Assembly (NCBI GenBank): GCA_002102555.1
Contig: MCFL01000001.1
Span: 1,291,700 to 1,355,699 of the forward strand
Direction of reading: 5' to 3'
Source of the DNA: Catenaria anguillulae PL171
Lineage: Eukaryota > Blastocladiomycota > Blastocladiomycetes > Blastocladiales > Catenariaceae
Length of the DNA: 64,000 bases
Positions 10,292 through 21,933 of the stretch are shown piece by piece. Position 1 is the first letter of the stretch, and every line of letters starts with the position of its first letter. The notes below the pieces were generated by a model. It did no database searches. It worked only from the letters and a program-made list of their open reading frames with translations, and was not told the DNA's origin. The translations under genes and the position numbers were made by a program.

Positions 10292-12234
10292 ATGGCCTTT
10301 TCACCGTCATCATCATCATCATCATCATCAACGGCAAAGGCCAAATCCAAGGCCAAGGCGTCGTCCGAAACACCTTCACCTCCGTCATCAACTGCTGCCA
10401 CCAACATTCCAGCCCACGTCCTTGATCACTTGCTCGACCTGCTCGTTGGCTGCGGCGACCTGCCGCCGTCTTTCCACACAGTAGCAACGGCCGACCCTTC
10501 GCTCGTGACCGAGGCCTACTTGGTGGCCAAGCTGCAATCCACGCTGGACGCGCGCGGCCACGTTCCCTTTCACCAGTTGGCGGCGCTCCTCCAAGTCAAT
10601 CAGCAGACGGCCGACCACATTCTCGACCTTGTATTGAGTGGTGCTCAGGGATCCGTGTTCCTCGTCGATTCGTTTGTCGTGACGCAAGCCGGGTACAAGG
10701 GATTGGAGCACCAGCTGGTTGACGTCATTACCGAGCGCGGTGGCGTGGCCAATGCCGACACGCTGGCCGGTGCGACGGGCACCTCCACTGGGCTCGTCTA
10801 TCTCATGCTCGACAAACCTCACTTGTTGAGTGCCGTCCACCGCGACTCGATCGATACCTCGGTCTACTATTCCTCGTTGTTTGCGAACAAGCTCGCCGTT
10901 CAACTTGCCGACACCTTGTCGAATGCGACCGAGCCGACCAATATCAAACCCATTCTCACGTCGACGGGGTGTCCGGCGGGCCTGTGGCAGTCCACATTGC
11001 ACGCGCTCATGCCCACACTTGCCGGGCGGGTATCCAACCTGCTGTACACGCCCACCGCGTACTGACCAAGCAACTCGATCAATTTCGCTCGCTCTTGTCG
11101 ACCGCGGGCTACATTCCGCTTGCTACCATCCCGCCAGGCGTGCTCTCACAATTACTGGCCCCCTCGGCCTCGTCAGACATGGATTCACGGCCGCCGTGGT
11201 CGCTTGCATCGGTTCTCATTTCCGCATCGCACGCTACAGCACTCCAGGATACGATCAAGGCACTCGCTCAAGAGGCTGCGGGTGACGGACCAGTCGAGGA
11301 TGTGATTGTGGACGTGACTGGCCAAGCAGGGAGCGTGCTGGACCCTGCTGATGCCATTGCATTTGTCAACCAAGCATTTGGTCCTTCCTCCTCAACGACA
11401 CACTATTTGACGTCAGGCTCCAAACTCGCCTCCCGCCCGCTGCTCGTCCGCGCATCCCTGCGCCTTGCCACCGACCCGATCGTCGCCCACGTGCTCGCCA
11501 GTGTTCCAGCAGGCACTGCCCCGCCCGCAATTGGGCCAGTGCCGCCCAAGTCACACGCGCCATGATCGCCAAACACCTCACCCCCTTACCCGCACGCATG
11601 CGCGACGACCTGATGCCCTTGCTCCTTGTGCACGTGCAAGCGGCCGTGGACGCGGCGCTCGTGTACCGGTCGGATCCGCCCTTGCACTCGCCTACTGGCT
11701 GGCGCGCTTGCGCGTGTATGCCGAGGGCTTGAGTGCGCTGGGTGTGCCCAAACCTTATGGCAAGGCGATCGAGCGGGGCATGTTGAGGCACGTCGGAGGG
11801 CCGTTGCGCGATGCACTCGTGGCGCTCATTGTGCCGGGCGCGGGTCCGGGAGGTGAGGACGAGGTGGACCAGGTCAAGGCGCTGGTCACGCAGGCGGTCG
11901 AGGTCAAGAGTGCCGCTGTGGTGAGGAAAGTGGTCGAGACGGTGGCCAAGGCCCATGGGATTGCCATGCCGGGTGACGAGGAGGTGCTGGCAGAGAAGAG
12001 GGCAATGCGCGAAGAGATGTGAGGATGGCGGACGAGTGGCGAGAAGTCGCTGGTGGCAAGGTAGTCAAGAGTGGGGAGTCGGTCGAGGAGGCAGAAGACC
12101 TCGATGACCGGCCGGGAATACAGTGGTGGCGAGTGGCGGAGAGGTTGGTCTTGGAAAAGGATCTGGTGGTCTGGTTGGATGCAAGTCTGCCCGAAGACGT
12201 GGTGCTGGTGTTGCTTGACAAGGCGTTTGGTTAA
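10292..12234 (+). CDS. UFL1: UFL1-like E3 UFM1-protein ligase, frame-broken
   Basis: After a Ser-rich and Lys/Ala-rich leader encoded by a TCA run, the protein aligns by eye along the N-terminal half of UFL1. There is a winged-helix stretch (VTEAYLVAKLQSTLDARG), a second one (LVDVITERGGVANADTLAG), then YYSSLFANKLAVQLADTLS, then LLYTPTAY followed across a frame change by TKQLDQFRSLLSTAGYIP, matching the UFL1 segment that reads FVPDIY...W.DSFFRQNGYL. Downstream pieces (LALAYWLARLRVYAEGL, KALVTQAVEVKSAAVVRKV, PEDVVLVLLDKAFG) fit the helical C-terminal half. Frame changes near 11060, 11545, 11680 and 12018 are each one missing base. UFL1 works with DDRGK1/UFC1 at the ER to attach UFM1 to ribosomal and other proteins. 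No intron is needed. Family assignment is by pattern only. Confidence 0.7.
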
Positions 12235-13533
12235 TCCATCTTTGGGACTGTATACATGAGACATGCTCACCACTCTCTCATTACCTGCAGATGTGGGGAC
12301 AGTGACATGATGCGGACATGATATCGACGTGTTTGCCAAGGACCCAGTTTGGAGGAACTGGGGTGCTGGCCATGTCTGGATATTCGGAGCAGCTGGATGT
12401 TCATGAGCAAGCGGAAAAGCATGTGATTCTGCATGCATTTCGGCAAGCCACCAGGCTGATGCGCGACAACGTTAACGGTCAATGCCAAACGCCACCATGA
12501 AGGTGAAACGCCACCTCACTCGATCAAAAATCAAATCAGGCCATGTGAGACAGGTGAAACAGGGAGTTTTGCAACAAATCCGCCTCCCGCCCGAAAATTG
12601 CGCAATATGTCCGCCAAGATAAATTCGTCGATTTTCGACATATCGACGGATAATGATGAAACAGGCCCACCTGGGTTTCTAAATGTGGCCGGCGGTGTGT
12701 TCCACATTGACGGTGTCCCTCAAACCAACCCCCCTTGGGTTGTGGGCGCTGATTGGATGGTCGGCGCAACGTTGGTCAGAGCGAGCGGGGGCTCCGCTAC
12801 GGCATGGTGCACGGAGGCGTTTTCTGCCGCCCTGCCTGCTGGTGCGAGATGTTGGGAGAGTTTTTGGGCTGGCCACCTCGCCCATCCCATCTTTGGCTGC
12901 AAAGTCCTTTCATAACGACCATCTGCCTCGCCCACATTCTCTTCTCTGCCAGCCAAGTGCAAACTTGATATTCTTTTGTCATCATTCTTTCGAGCGTAAG
13001 TACGTCATTGCCATGATACCCACTGCCTGTCCTGTCCTGTCCTCGTCAGCGTGCCAGTCCTCCGCTTGCCAGGTCAGACTGCCACCATGTCCGCTCGGCC
13101 ATGCTTGTCCCCGGCCCCTGGCCGCCACGCTGGCCCGCAAACGTCAAGATCGCCGTGTCCTCCAGACGCTGCTGCTGAAGGCTGCGCGCTGGGCCAGGAC
13201 CAGAGCTCGCCGGCGCCGCCGGTCAATGTCTCCACCATGCCTGGCTACGTGACCCTACTTGCCGGTCTCGAGTCCCATCTGATGTTGCACACTCGTCAAG
13301 TCTGACACTCACGCTGAGCTTGACCGACGCCTGCCTACTCGAGTCGTCTGCTCCACCTCCCTCCCCCCAACTCCTGTTCCGCTCTTGATGATATGGATTG
13401 ACTGACGTCCTCGCTCTGCTTTGCCCAGCTAGACTCGTGCATGTATAGACTTCCATAGACGGATCACATTCCCCCACCACCACCGCCACAACCACTTTCA
13501 CTCCCCCGCCTTACCCACACCCCATCTTTCACC
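12235..13533. other. Intergenic region upstream of the acidic secreted protein
   Basis: About 1.3 kb with no frame on either strand that looks like protein. Pyrimidine-rich tracts near 13300-13530 precede the next gene and are probably its promoter and leader. I see no tRNA, repeat or conserved motif. Confidence 0.5.
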
Positions 13534-15077
13534 ATGGTCTCCAAGAAGGTTCTCACTCTCACCGTCCTGGCCGTCGCTGGTCTCGCCGTTCAGGCCAACG
13601 TGGTTGCTCCCAAGCCCAGTACGAATCCGTTTTCATCCAACCTTGCTTTGTGGATTGCGCCCAAACACTGACCTCTCTTGCACGCTGCACTGCTTGCTGT
13701 CACAGCCGAAAACCCGACTCCTGCCCCGTACACCAAGTCCAAGTCGCCCGCCAAGGTCCCCGTTGCTGCCGAGCCCACCTATGGTTACGATGGCGGCAAG
13801 GACGTGTACAACCCGGAAACGGACGAGTGCATTGAATACGAAGGCGAAGAAGAGGCCGAGGACGAGGATGACTGCGAAGACGAGGACGTCAAGCCTACTC
13901 CCACGGATGTTTACGGCGATGAGGAAGAAGACTGCGAGGATGAGGACGACGTCAAGCCGACTCCCACGGACGTTTACGGCGATGAGGAAGAGGACTGCGA
14001 GGACGGAGACCAGGACTCGACCATCTACTAAGGAAACCGAGGACGATCCCGGACCGATTCTTACGGTGAAGAAGAAGAGGACTGCGAGGACGAGGAATCC
14101 GAGGTCAAGCCTGTTCCGACTGACTCGTACGGTGGCGAGGAGGAGGACTGTGACGAGGACGAGCCGGCCGTCAAGCCCGTGCCGACTGACGTCTACGGCG
14201 GTGACGAGGAGACCAAGAAGGACACCAAGAAGCCCGTTCCGACTCAAACTGAGGAAGAATGCGACGAGGATGAGCCGGCCGTCAAACGCGTGCCGACTGA
14301 CGTCTATGGCGGTGACGAGGAGACCAAGAAGGACACCAAGAAGCCCGTTCCCACCGAAACCGAAGAAGAGTGCGACGAGGACGAGCCCGCCGTCCAGCCC
14401 GTTCCCACTGGCGTCTACGGTGACGACGAGTACCAAAAGGTCAAGCCCGTGCCAACGGAGGCGGAAGAAGAGTGCGACGAGGAAGAGCCGGCTGTCAAGC
14501 CCGTGCCTACCGATGTCTACGGCGGTGACGAGGAGACGAAGAAGGACACCAAGAAGCCCGTTCCGACTCAAACTGAGGAAGAAGAATGTGAGGAAGAGTC
14601 AGACGAGACCAAGCCCGTCCCCACGACGCCGTCGGATGACGAGTGTGAGGAAGAGGAGACTCCGGAAGACGCCTACAACCCGGAAACCGATGAGTGCGTG
14701 GAGCCCGAGCCAACTCAGGTTGCCGAGGACGAGGATGATGACTGCGAGGAGTATGAGGATGCCGAGCCGACTCAAGTTGCCGAGCAAGAAGACGACTGTG
14801 ATGAGGAGGAGACGTCAAGACGCCCGCTCCAGTGCCCACCAATGTCTACGGCGACGACTCCTACGGCAAGGATGCCGTCAAGCCCAAGCCCGCTCCCACG
14901 GCAACCGTGACCAACGTCACGGATGGCTACTCGTACGGCGACGCCACCCCGGTCCAGACCGCTGCTCCCGAGCCCGTGTACGGCAAGAAGCCCGCAAAGA
15001 AGGAGGAGCCCGCCAAGAAGGAACCTGAGCACCCTGCCTACCAGCAGAACGTGTACGCCGGTGACTCGTTCTTCTAA
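13534..15077 (+). CDS. Secreted, extremely acidic repeat protein with cysteines
   Basis: ATG 13534 sits in a good context (CACCATGG) and begins a classic signal peptide (MVSKKVLTLTVLAVAGLAVQA). An 87-nt intron (13619-13705, GTACGA...CACAG) follows the signal exon. The mature protein is built from degenerate repeats of about 35 residues combining an acidic Cys motif (EEECDEDEPAVK), PVPTDVYGGDEE and TKKDTKKPVPT; the unit occurs at least eight times between 13860 and 14640. The motif YNPETDECIE/YNPETDECVE flanks the array at both ends (13810 and 14680). The C-terminus switches to Lys/Pro/Ala with YGKKPAKKE. Frame changes occur near 14020, 14050 and 14815. Composition suggests a cation-binding or wall-associated extracellular protein; no family is recognised. 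Confidence 0.75.
13810..14820 (+). repeat. Degenerate tandem repeat coding for acidic PVPTDVYG/EEECDED units
   Basis: DNA-level repeats of about 105-120 bp inside the acidic secreted protein gene. Neighbouring copies near 14160-14350 are almost identical, and outer copies are more diverged. Each full copy encodes an acidic Cys-containing block, a PVPTDVYGG block and a Lys-rich block. Confidence 0.75.
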
Positions 15078-15600
15078 GGTGTCGAGGCGTGTGCATGACC
15101 TTGGATCCGCTGGTCGTCCCCTTTTCGGTTGGTGTTTTTCGTCCATTGTAGTTGTTTTCTTGTTTGCTTTTCCTTTTGGTTTTTGTACAAGGTGCATCTC
15201 CATGTGTATTTCTTTCTGCTCCATCTGTTCTTTGTCATTTACATTTATACATTACACGCGGCCAATGTGCCCACTTGATGACAGCAGTCGTGTGGTGTCG
15301 TGGTTCGTGCAGACCTGCACTCTGAGTGCGCCTTCCAATGCTTCCGCTTCAGATGGGTGGGCGAGCCGAACTTAAAAACTTGCATGGGCATATGGATACA
15401 AATGGCAGCCATTCTAAAAACATCTGTGATGGAATACGTTCAACCATGAGATAGTCGCGCCCTTGAGGGGGTCTGTCCCATTGGTTGATCTATGGCGGAT
15501 GGCGGAACAGTTAGTTACTCATTGAAATATCTATATTGACATCGACAATTCATTCCGCCTTGCGCGCCTTCTTCCACATGACTGTAAAGCAGGAGCCACG
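15078..15600. other. Convergent 3' intergenic region
   Basis: Lies between the 3' ends of the acidic secreted protein (+) and the gene on the minus strand. T-rich sequence after 15077 (TTGTTTTCTTGTTTGC) is the likely 3' UTR of the former. Nothing else is visible. Confidence 0.5.
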
Positions 15601-17503
15601 TTATAAAAAAAACAAGTTAGATGTCGTAATCAGAGTAACCGGGAGTGGAAGTTCAGATTGCTCCGTACCGACTTGATCAGTGACTTCTGAATTCACGGCA
15701 ACGTGTTTGACCGGGCAGCCGCCGCACAGAGGCAAGAGCACGAAGTGCCCACAGCGACGGACTGGATTGTTGGGAAAGTACGCGCCATGGGCAAGCAGTT
15801 GCGCAAAAGGAGCCTTCATGTGAGGTCGAGGGAGGATCCGCGATGCACTATGGTGGCAAGGTTGGGAGAACTGCTTTGCAACGACGATGACGGCACCATC
15901 ATTGTTCATGTTGAGAGGGCCATGCGCAGAGAAGGCCATGCCACACTTGCAATTGATGCACGCACATTTGCTTGGGGATCGCAATTGAGAGGTCAAGCGG
16001 TTCAGCGTATGCCGACATGTGATTCTTGGGCACGATTTTGGTTTCAACCATCTTGTCGCCTGTCAGATGAAGGGAAGAGCAAGGATGTGAGGAAGGTAAT
16101 GTAGGTTGGAGCAGATTTTGCAAAAGCAAAAGGGTACCTTCGCGAACAGTGCACTCCAAAGCGCCAGAGGTCATGTGCCCAACAACATGGGCATACATGC
16201 CAATGGGAAAGTTAAGGTCGGTCGGCAGCTTGTAAGCATCATCACTAACCAGTAGGACTGGGTGATCGAGGTTGATACCATTGAAGAGGTTTGCGCCAAA
16301 TGTGAGGTACTTGGCGCCGACATCAAGGTGAATGAATGACAGAACATAGTGCATCATTGTCACCAGGACGCCGTGCACTGTGGCCACACGGATGTGGGCT
16401 TCATAGACGAAGTTGGATGGTAGCTGGAGATCCGCAGGTAGTGGCGACACGCGAGAGAGAATCGACGTGATGTACAAGTGCGTTGCATAATGGCGACAGC
16501 ATGGCCATCAACGGCGTCGAGAATGTCGTCGCGGTTGACTCGCATCCGCGGGCGCTTGGCTGCCGGCGCTTCAGATGAGGTTGAGCCGCATGCGATACTT
16601 TTTTTGCTTGTGTTTGCAGCGGCCAGCGCCGGCGCCGCGGTTACCGATGGTGAACCAGCGCTAGGGGTCGGGGGTTGTGTTTGATGTGGAGGAATGGAGG
16701 AAGGAGGCGCCGGTGGTGGATTGGCACTCGAGGTCGGTGGCCGCGTTGCAGGTGCTGGAGATACAGATGGAGACAGCATCACGTTGTCCGAAGTGCCATG
16801 CTGGGGTGACTGTTTCGGTGATGCCGTGCAGCGAGGATCGTCGAGAGCGGCGAACCGCAACACCTCGTCATCGTCGTCGTCGAGGGCGCATGAGCCGGGG
16901 CCGCGCTGCTGCTGTCCGTGGGGATCGTGGATAGCGGCCAGTTGAAAGATGTGGTCGTCATCGGCATCGAGCTCGTCGTCAAAGAGAGCGTAGACACGAT
17001 CTAGCTTGACGATTGCCCGCTCGATTTCGGCCAGATCGTCCGGCGGTTGGTAGTCGCTGAGCTGCTCTGTGAATGTAGGCTGAGAGAGGCAGGCGTCAAG
17101 GCGGGCCAAGGGGAAAAGTACTTTTGAATCGTGCTGGCCGACTTTTTGTCGAGCAAAACAGTGTCGGCGTTGAGCATTTGTTTTTGAGGACTTGGCCATG
17201 CGGCATGACAAGATCGATAAGGGCCGAGAGGTTGCCAAGCGCCATCATGCGTTGGCCGACCCAGTTGAGTTTGTCGACTGAGCCGAGCCGGTCGTACATG
17301 AGGCCGTCGGAAAGGGCACCGCGCGAAGGGGTCTTGAGGTCAAATATCTTGTTGCCCTTGACAAGAGAAACCGTGCTCCAACGAAGGACGTCAAGCAAGT
17401 TGGGAATTTGTTGAAGTGCTTCGCCATTGGTGGCACGATCGCCTAGGCCAAGCAGCTGCGCAATCCTGGCCTCGCAAAGAAACGCGGTTGGGTTCGATTG
17501 CAT
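15601..17503 (-). CDS. Uncharacterised protein with C-terminal cysteine cluster (frame-broken)
   Basis: From ATG 17503 the reading passes through a helical N-terminal part (LLDVLRWSTVSLVKGNKIFD, GLMYDRLGSVDKLNW), a Ser/Pro/Ala-rich acidic middle (DDELDADDDHIFQLAA; DDDDDEVLRFAALDD), a basic patch (AAKRPRMRVNRDDI) and a beta-rich C-terminal domain (YEAHIRVATVHGVLV, YLTFGANLFNG, FPIGMYAHVVGHMTSG). An intron (about 16131-16061, GTACCC...GACAG) precedes a Cys-rich end (CACINCKCGMAF; LLPLCGGCPVKH). Frame changes are needed near 17170, 17110, 16490 and 15960. A short stretch in the intermediate frame reads STIQKYF. A beta-rich region with a Cys cluster could be an OB-fold/zinc module, but that is inference and I recognise no family. 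Confidence 0.45.
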
Positions 17504-17645
17504 ATCAGATCATTGCGAAGAGGGACACGATGCTGCATGCGAAACCCGTTGCACACTTTGCCACCCGTTTCGTCTTGCGGCTGTGGGTGGAGAATGGTGA
17601 AATCACCTGACCCTGGCGGCGGCCATGAGCCTCGCAGCTCTCGAT

Positions 17646-18382
17646 TTACGATATGATGCTTCTATAGGGCGACTAGTCGAGTGTCAGCATGATGCAATTG
17701 GGTCGGGCAACACAAGAGCAAGAAAAACGTACGGGCCATCAAACCAGTTTTCATCGTACAACTTGATCTTCCGAATCCGGGTCACGAGCTCGTTGGCCTT
17801 GAGCACTTTAGCGACTGGGGCTGGTCCATGGCGCTTGGCAGATTTGTTGACCCGCTCTTCCTCGGCCGCGGCGTTGAGCGCCGCCTCCCACGCCTTTACC
17901 TTGTCGTCAACGTACTTGGCCACGTCCTTGGTCAAATGAATCGTGGTCAAGATGGATTTGGACACAGTGCACGACAGATCCCCCACCGACTTGACCAAAG
18001 CATCCTGTGCTTCCTCGCTGAGCGGCTTGAGCAAATGATGTTGGCGCAGGTATGGCATCCAGCTGCTCCTCGCGTCCTTGAGCTTGCGCACTGGCAGTGA
18101 CGTTGGCCGTCGCGCGATATCCCTTTTGTGCTGAGTCTTATCGGTTTGGTGGGAAGCGTTATGGCGGCGATCACGTTCATGTTTGAGGAGAATAGATGGG
18201 TCGGGTTGTTGGGCTTTGGGATTAACATTGTTGAGAGCTTCTTCGGGGAGGACAAGTCCTGCTTTGGTCGTGGCGCTGCTCAAGGACGACAGCGGCGGGA
18301 CAACAACCCGCTTGTTTGGATTGACATGTTGAGGACGAGGGAGCGTTTGTGCGGAAGGACTGAAGTGTGATGAAGTATACAT
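17646..18382 (-). CDS. Uncharacterised basic protein of about 221 residues
   Basis: Two exons, 18382-17733 and 17661-17646, joined by a 71-nt intron with donor GTACGT and acceptor CTATAG. The joined frame ends four codons later at TAA. The N-terminal third is Pro/Ser/Lys-rich and disordered; the C-terminal half is helical (LSEEAQDALVKSVGDL, KDVAKYVDDKVKAWEAAL, LVTRIRKIKLYDENWFDGP). The frame is unbroken. An additional upstream exon starting at the ATG near 18516 (MRSNKEFKKG before a GTAAGG donor) is possible but does not join in phase with the acceptor I can see. No family is recognised. Confidence 0.55.
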
Positions 18383-18984
18383 ACGTATTTAGGTGCAGGC
18401 GTTCCATGGGACAACGAAGAAGCTGAAAGAGCAAGGGATGGCGGGGCGTGCGGCGGGGTGCAGGAGGCGCAATTGGGATTGTCCTTACCCTTCTTGAATT
18501 CTTTGTTGCTTCGCATGGCGATACTTCTATGGTTGTTGATGGCCAAGTTTGCAGTTGCTGTGGCGCCCAAAACGAGAGTATCCGATTGCAATGGCTGGGA
18601 GGTGCGAGGAACGGAATACACAGCTTCAGGAGGACCGCCACGGCACCGCAATTGCGAGGGACAAAAAACAGCAATGCATATGAGCGAGCATGTTTACAGC
18701 CTTTGCCTTTGTAAACACGGCACTGACTGCCCAAATCCTTCAATGCTCCTGTTTTGTAGACCAAGCTTCAGTTGCCGAAAGCAAGTCTAATCATTCATCA
18801 ACGGGTGATGCGCACCAGCAGCCAAGAAAGCAATGACAATTGGTATCCAAAAAAAAGAAACGAACGGCCATGACAAAATGGTCGAGATGGAAGCGAGACA
18901 AGAGTGCTGCATGTAAAAAAAAGGGAACATTTACTTGTTGACGGCTAGCCGGGCAATAGAAAGCTCAGCCTTGGTCAGAGTGAG
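18383..18984. other. Intergenic region
   Basis: About 600 bp between the uncharacterised basic protein and the 3' end of the kinesin gene (both on the minus strand). It contains a possible upstream non-coding exon near 18516-18487 and A-rich stretches near 18847 and 18916. No gene is supported. Confidence 0.45.
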
Positions 18985-21933
18985 CTAAACAGGCAAGCGC
19001 ACGCAGCATTGTGAGTTGTTGGTCCCATGCCTGAGCGGAGCAGAAAAGCGTCGCACCTCGCTCTCCAACGTGCTCAGCTTGTGCATCCACCGCTCCTGCT
19101 CCTCCTTGCGCAAACTCTTTTCCTTGGCCAACCTCTCCCTCAACTCTGCCATCTCCTCCTGTGTTTCCAGTCCAACATACGCCTGGACCTCGGTCTTGCG
19201 CAACTGCTGCTTGACATCCACGAGCGCCGCCTTCAAATCCCTCACCTCCTCATGCAGCGCTGCGCGCTGCTCTTCCCAAATGGCGCGCTCCTCGTCATAC
19301 TCTTGCTGCAGCGCCGCATACCGCTCCTCGGAATCTGAAATCACAATCTCGAGCTCGCGGTTCTTTTGCTTTAGCTCGACAATCTCGGTGTTGATGTCGA
19401 CGAGCGATTCAACAGATCCGCACAGCGAGCCTTCGACGTTGCGGGCCATGGCCACCGCAGATACAGTGTCGCCCTCTTGCAGAGCCGTCGTGAGCCGCAG
19501 GTAGTTGGCAAGTTGCTGGCGCTGCTCGTCGAGCTGTTGCTTGAGCCGAGTAATATGCACGTCCTTGGAGACGAGGTCATTGTTGAGCTGCTCTATGCGG
19601 GCGGCGGAGAGGGTAGAGTTGCTGTTTGGCGAGTTGAGGTTGGCAATCTGTTTGCAAGAAAGCACAGTCAGCAAGTTTGCGTACACCAGATGCTCAATGT
19701 AACCATGACGAACCGCAGCGCTCGTAACGGCGACTGATGATGGAGGTACAACTTGTGCTTGCGAGACGGATCCAGAGGTCAAAATCAGTCGTGTCAAGTG
19801 CTCAATCCGCTCCTTGAGTGCCGTGCGCTATGTGCAGAGAAAACCGACCGTTGCACAGCCAAGTCAGAAACTCCCGGGTGGCACAACACGCGTGCATGGG
19901 CAAAACAGAAACATACCAAGAGATGTTGCTCGTGCAGCTCTTCCTCGTACTTTTCCTTTTCGGCCTTGATCTGCATCAACTCAAGCTGCCGTTCGCGCTC
20001 AAATGCCTGGTTGGTCTGCATGAGCTTCTCCTTGAGCTCGGAAATCTCCTTGCGGTACTTTTGAATGAGGGCCTTGTCGTCCATGACATGGTTCGTGTGT
20101 GCTTTCGTCACAACTTGCTTGACACGCGCGGCAAACTTGAGTGTGTTGGTGGATTCCTCCACATTGGACGAGGCGGGAGAAATGGTGCACACGACCGAGA
20201 CGCGGGCATTGCCCGAAAGCGAGGATTGGAGGATGCGGGTGAGTTTGGAGTCGCGGTATGGAATGTGAGAGCTAAGAGTGAACATGACGATACGAAACAA
20301 TGTGAGCGAACGTGCGTGCGTTCGTGGACGCCGGTCAATCAGAGCCCTAAACGTACGCCTTTTCCTCTGTCAACTTTGCAATGACGGATCCAAGTGTCAG
20401 CAACGACTTGTTGATGAATGCCCCCTCCTTTCGCCGGTCCGCATTGGTCGCCGCCTTTTCACTGCCCGCCAAATCAACCAAGTTGAGGCACGAGATCTTG
20501 ACCGTCTTTGCCGACCCTTGAGTGCTGGCGGCATTGTACGGATCGCGCGACTCAATGACCATTTGGAAAATCGTGTGCGAGCGGGACGAGTGTTCATTGT
20601 AGTCGGTTGTGGAAATGTGGCGATTGGCTACAGAGTCCAATGTAAAGAGCAATCAAAAATCCGTAAGGCGGCGCAACCAAATGCGTGTTGGCGCCAGACT
20701 CGAAGAAAAAATGGACAACGTACACTCTCCTCTTGTAATGACCTTGAGCACCTGTGCCGGACTCGTGACAATCTCCTCCTTCAACGGACTGACGTAGACT
20801 CCTCGTTTCCGATCCTCGTGAATCCGCAAGTCGCGCGTCTCGGGTGACAACAAGTCCCGAATGGTCTCATTGTAAATCTCCAGGTAGCTCACGCGCAACA
20901 AAAACTCGCGCCGACCCTCGGTCAGCTTGATGTACGTGAAGACATCATTGACGGCGCGTGGGATCACACCGGGCTGCGCATCGTTACCCATCATGGTGAA
21001 CGTCTTGCCCGATGCCGTCTGCCCGTACGCAAACGCCGTGCCGTTGAATCCCTCCATGGTAGAGTAGACGAGCTGTTGCATGGACTGCACGTAGAGCGCC
21101 TCGTTGTCCGAGCCGGCATAAACGTGGTCAAACATAAACTCGGTCACGCCGGGACCACCAGCAGTACTCGTTGCACCAGCGCCTGACCCTGGTGTTGGCA
21201 CGGATGGAAGTCGGTTGGTTCGAGTGGCAATGCACTTGACTTGACTCGACTCCGGATCCACCTCCCACGCAACCGAGTTGTTGGCTGCCACCTCGGAATC
21301 CGTAAGCGGACGCACTCGAACGGATACTTGGACGTTTTCGCGCTTATTGTTTTGATGGTGCGATGCATTCTGGGCATGGTGATTCGCCAAAATGGCATTG
21401 GTTGCAGCAGCCATCATCATGGACGACGACGAGTGCTGCATGGAAAAGGAGGAATCGCCAGCGCTGCCAGTGGGACCCGATATGGATCCATTGCGGCTCA
21501 TGGAGAGGGGCGTTGCCCCGCCGTGCTGAGGCGTGAGGAGCCCAAAAGTGCTTGCGCCGTTGGTGGGCGTCACTGCATTGTAAAAAGATGAGGAGCTCGG
21601 GCTGGCGGGAGTGAGAGAGGCATGGTAATGGCCGTTTGATATTGGGTGAACGGGCGGCGCAGCCTTGAGCGGTGAACTGGCCAGAGGAAGTGGAGGGACC
21701 CCCAAGTGAGCTTGGGTTGGTGTGGTTGGCGAGTCTGGCGCATATTGTCGCAGCGATGTTGACGAGGATGCTTTTGACAGCGTTCCACGAGATGATGCTG
21801 GGGTGAGCGACCGCGACTGTGGAATTGACGATTGCGAGCCATGTCGACTGGAAGTTGGCGTCGTCAGCGGCGATCGAGACCGACGAATCGGGCCGTTGGG
21901 CAGCGGAGTGCGAGGTGTTGCTGGTGTCGCCAT
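18985..21933 (-). CDS. Kinesin-7 (CENP-E/Kip2/Tea2-type) motor protein
   Basis: Exons 21933-20724, 20627-20357, 20271-19917 and 19827-18985 join without any frame break to give about 892 residues. A Ser/Thr/Pro-rich N-terminal extension of about 210 residues precedes the motor. The motor shows QVSVRVRPL, the P-loop GQTASGKTFTM, GVIPRAVNDVF, switch I NEHSSRSH, switch II LVDLAGSEKA, and HIPYRDSKLTRILQSSLSGN. A neck and a long coiled coil (about 19550-19050) follow. GVIPRA plus a large N-terminal extension is typical of kinesin-7, whose fungal members carry cargo to microtubule plus ends or act at kinetochores. Introns are 85-96 nt with donors GTACGT, GTACGT and GTATGT. An extra in-phase 102-nt intron ending at about 19651 (GTACCT...AACAG) is possible and would shorten the coiled-coil start. 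ATG 21933 is the first in frame. Confidence 0.9.

Noticed and set aside
12598-13252. Small open frames of 100-190 residues between UFL1 and the acidic secreted gene
   Set aside because: Overlapping frames on both strands show no domain, no coding-like bias and no intron signals that would extend them.
13633-14571. A 312-residue hydrophobic open frame on the minus strand
   Set aside because: It is antisense to GAC/GAG-rich codons, which read as Val/Leu on the opposite strand. No start context, domain or intron supports it.
13604-15028. A 474-residue open frame on the plus strand, Arg/Ser/Pro-rich
   Set aside because: It is the out-of-phase shadow of the acidic repeat gene; its length comes from the repeat's lack of stops in that frame. 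The signal-peptide frame with a good start context is the real one.
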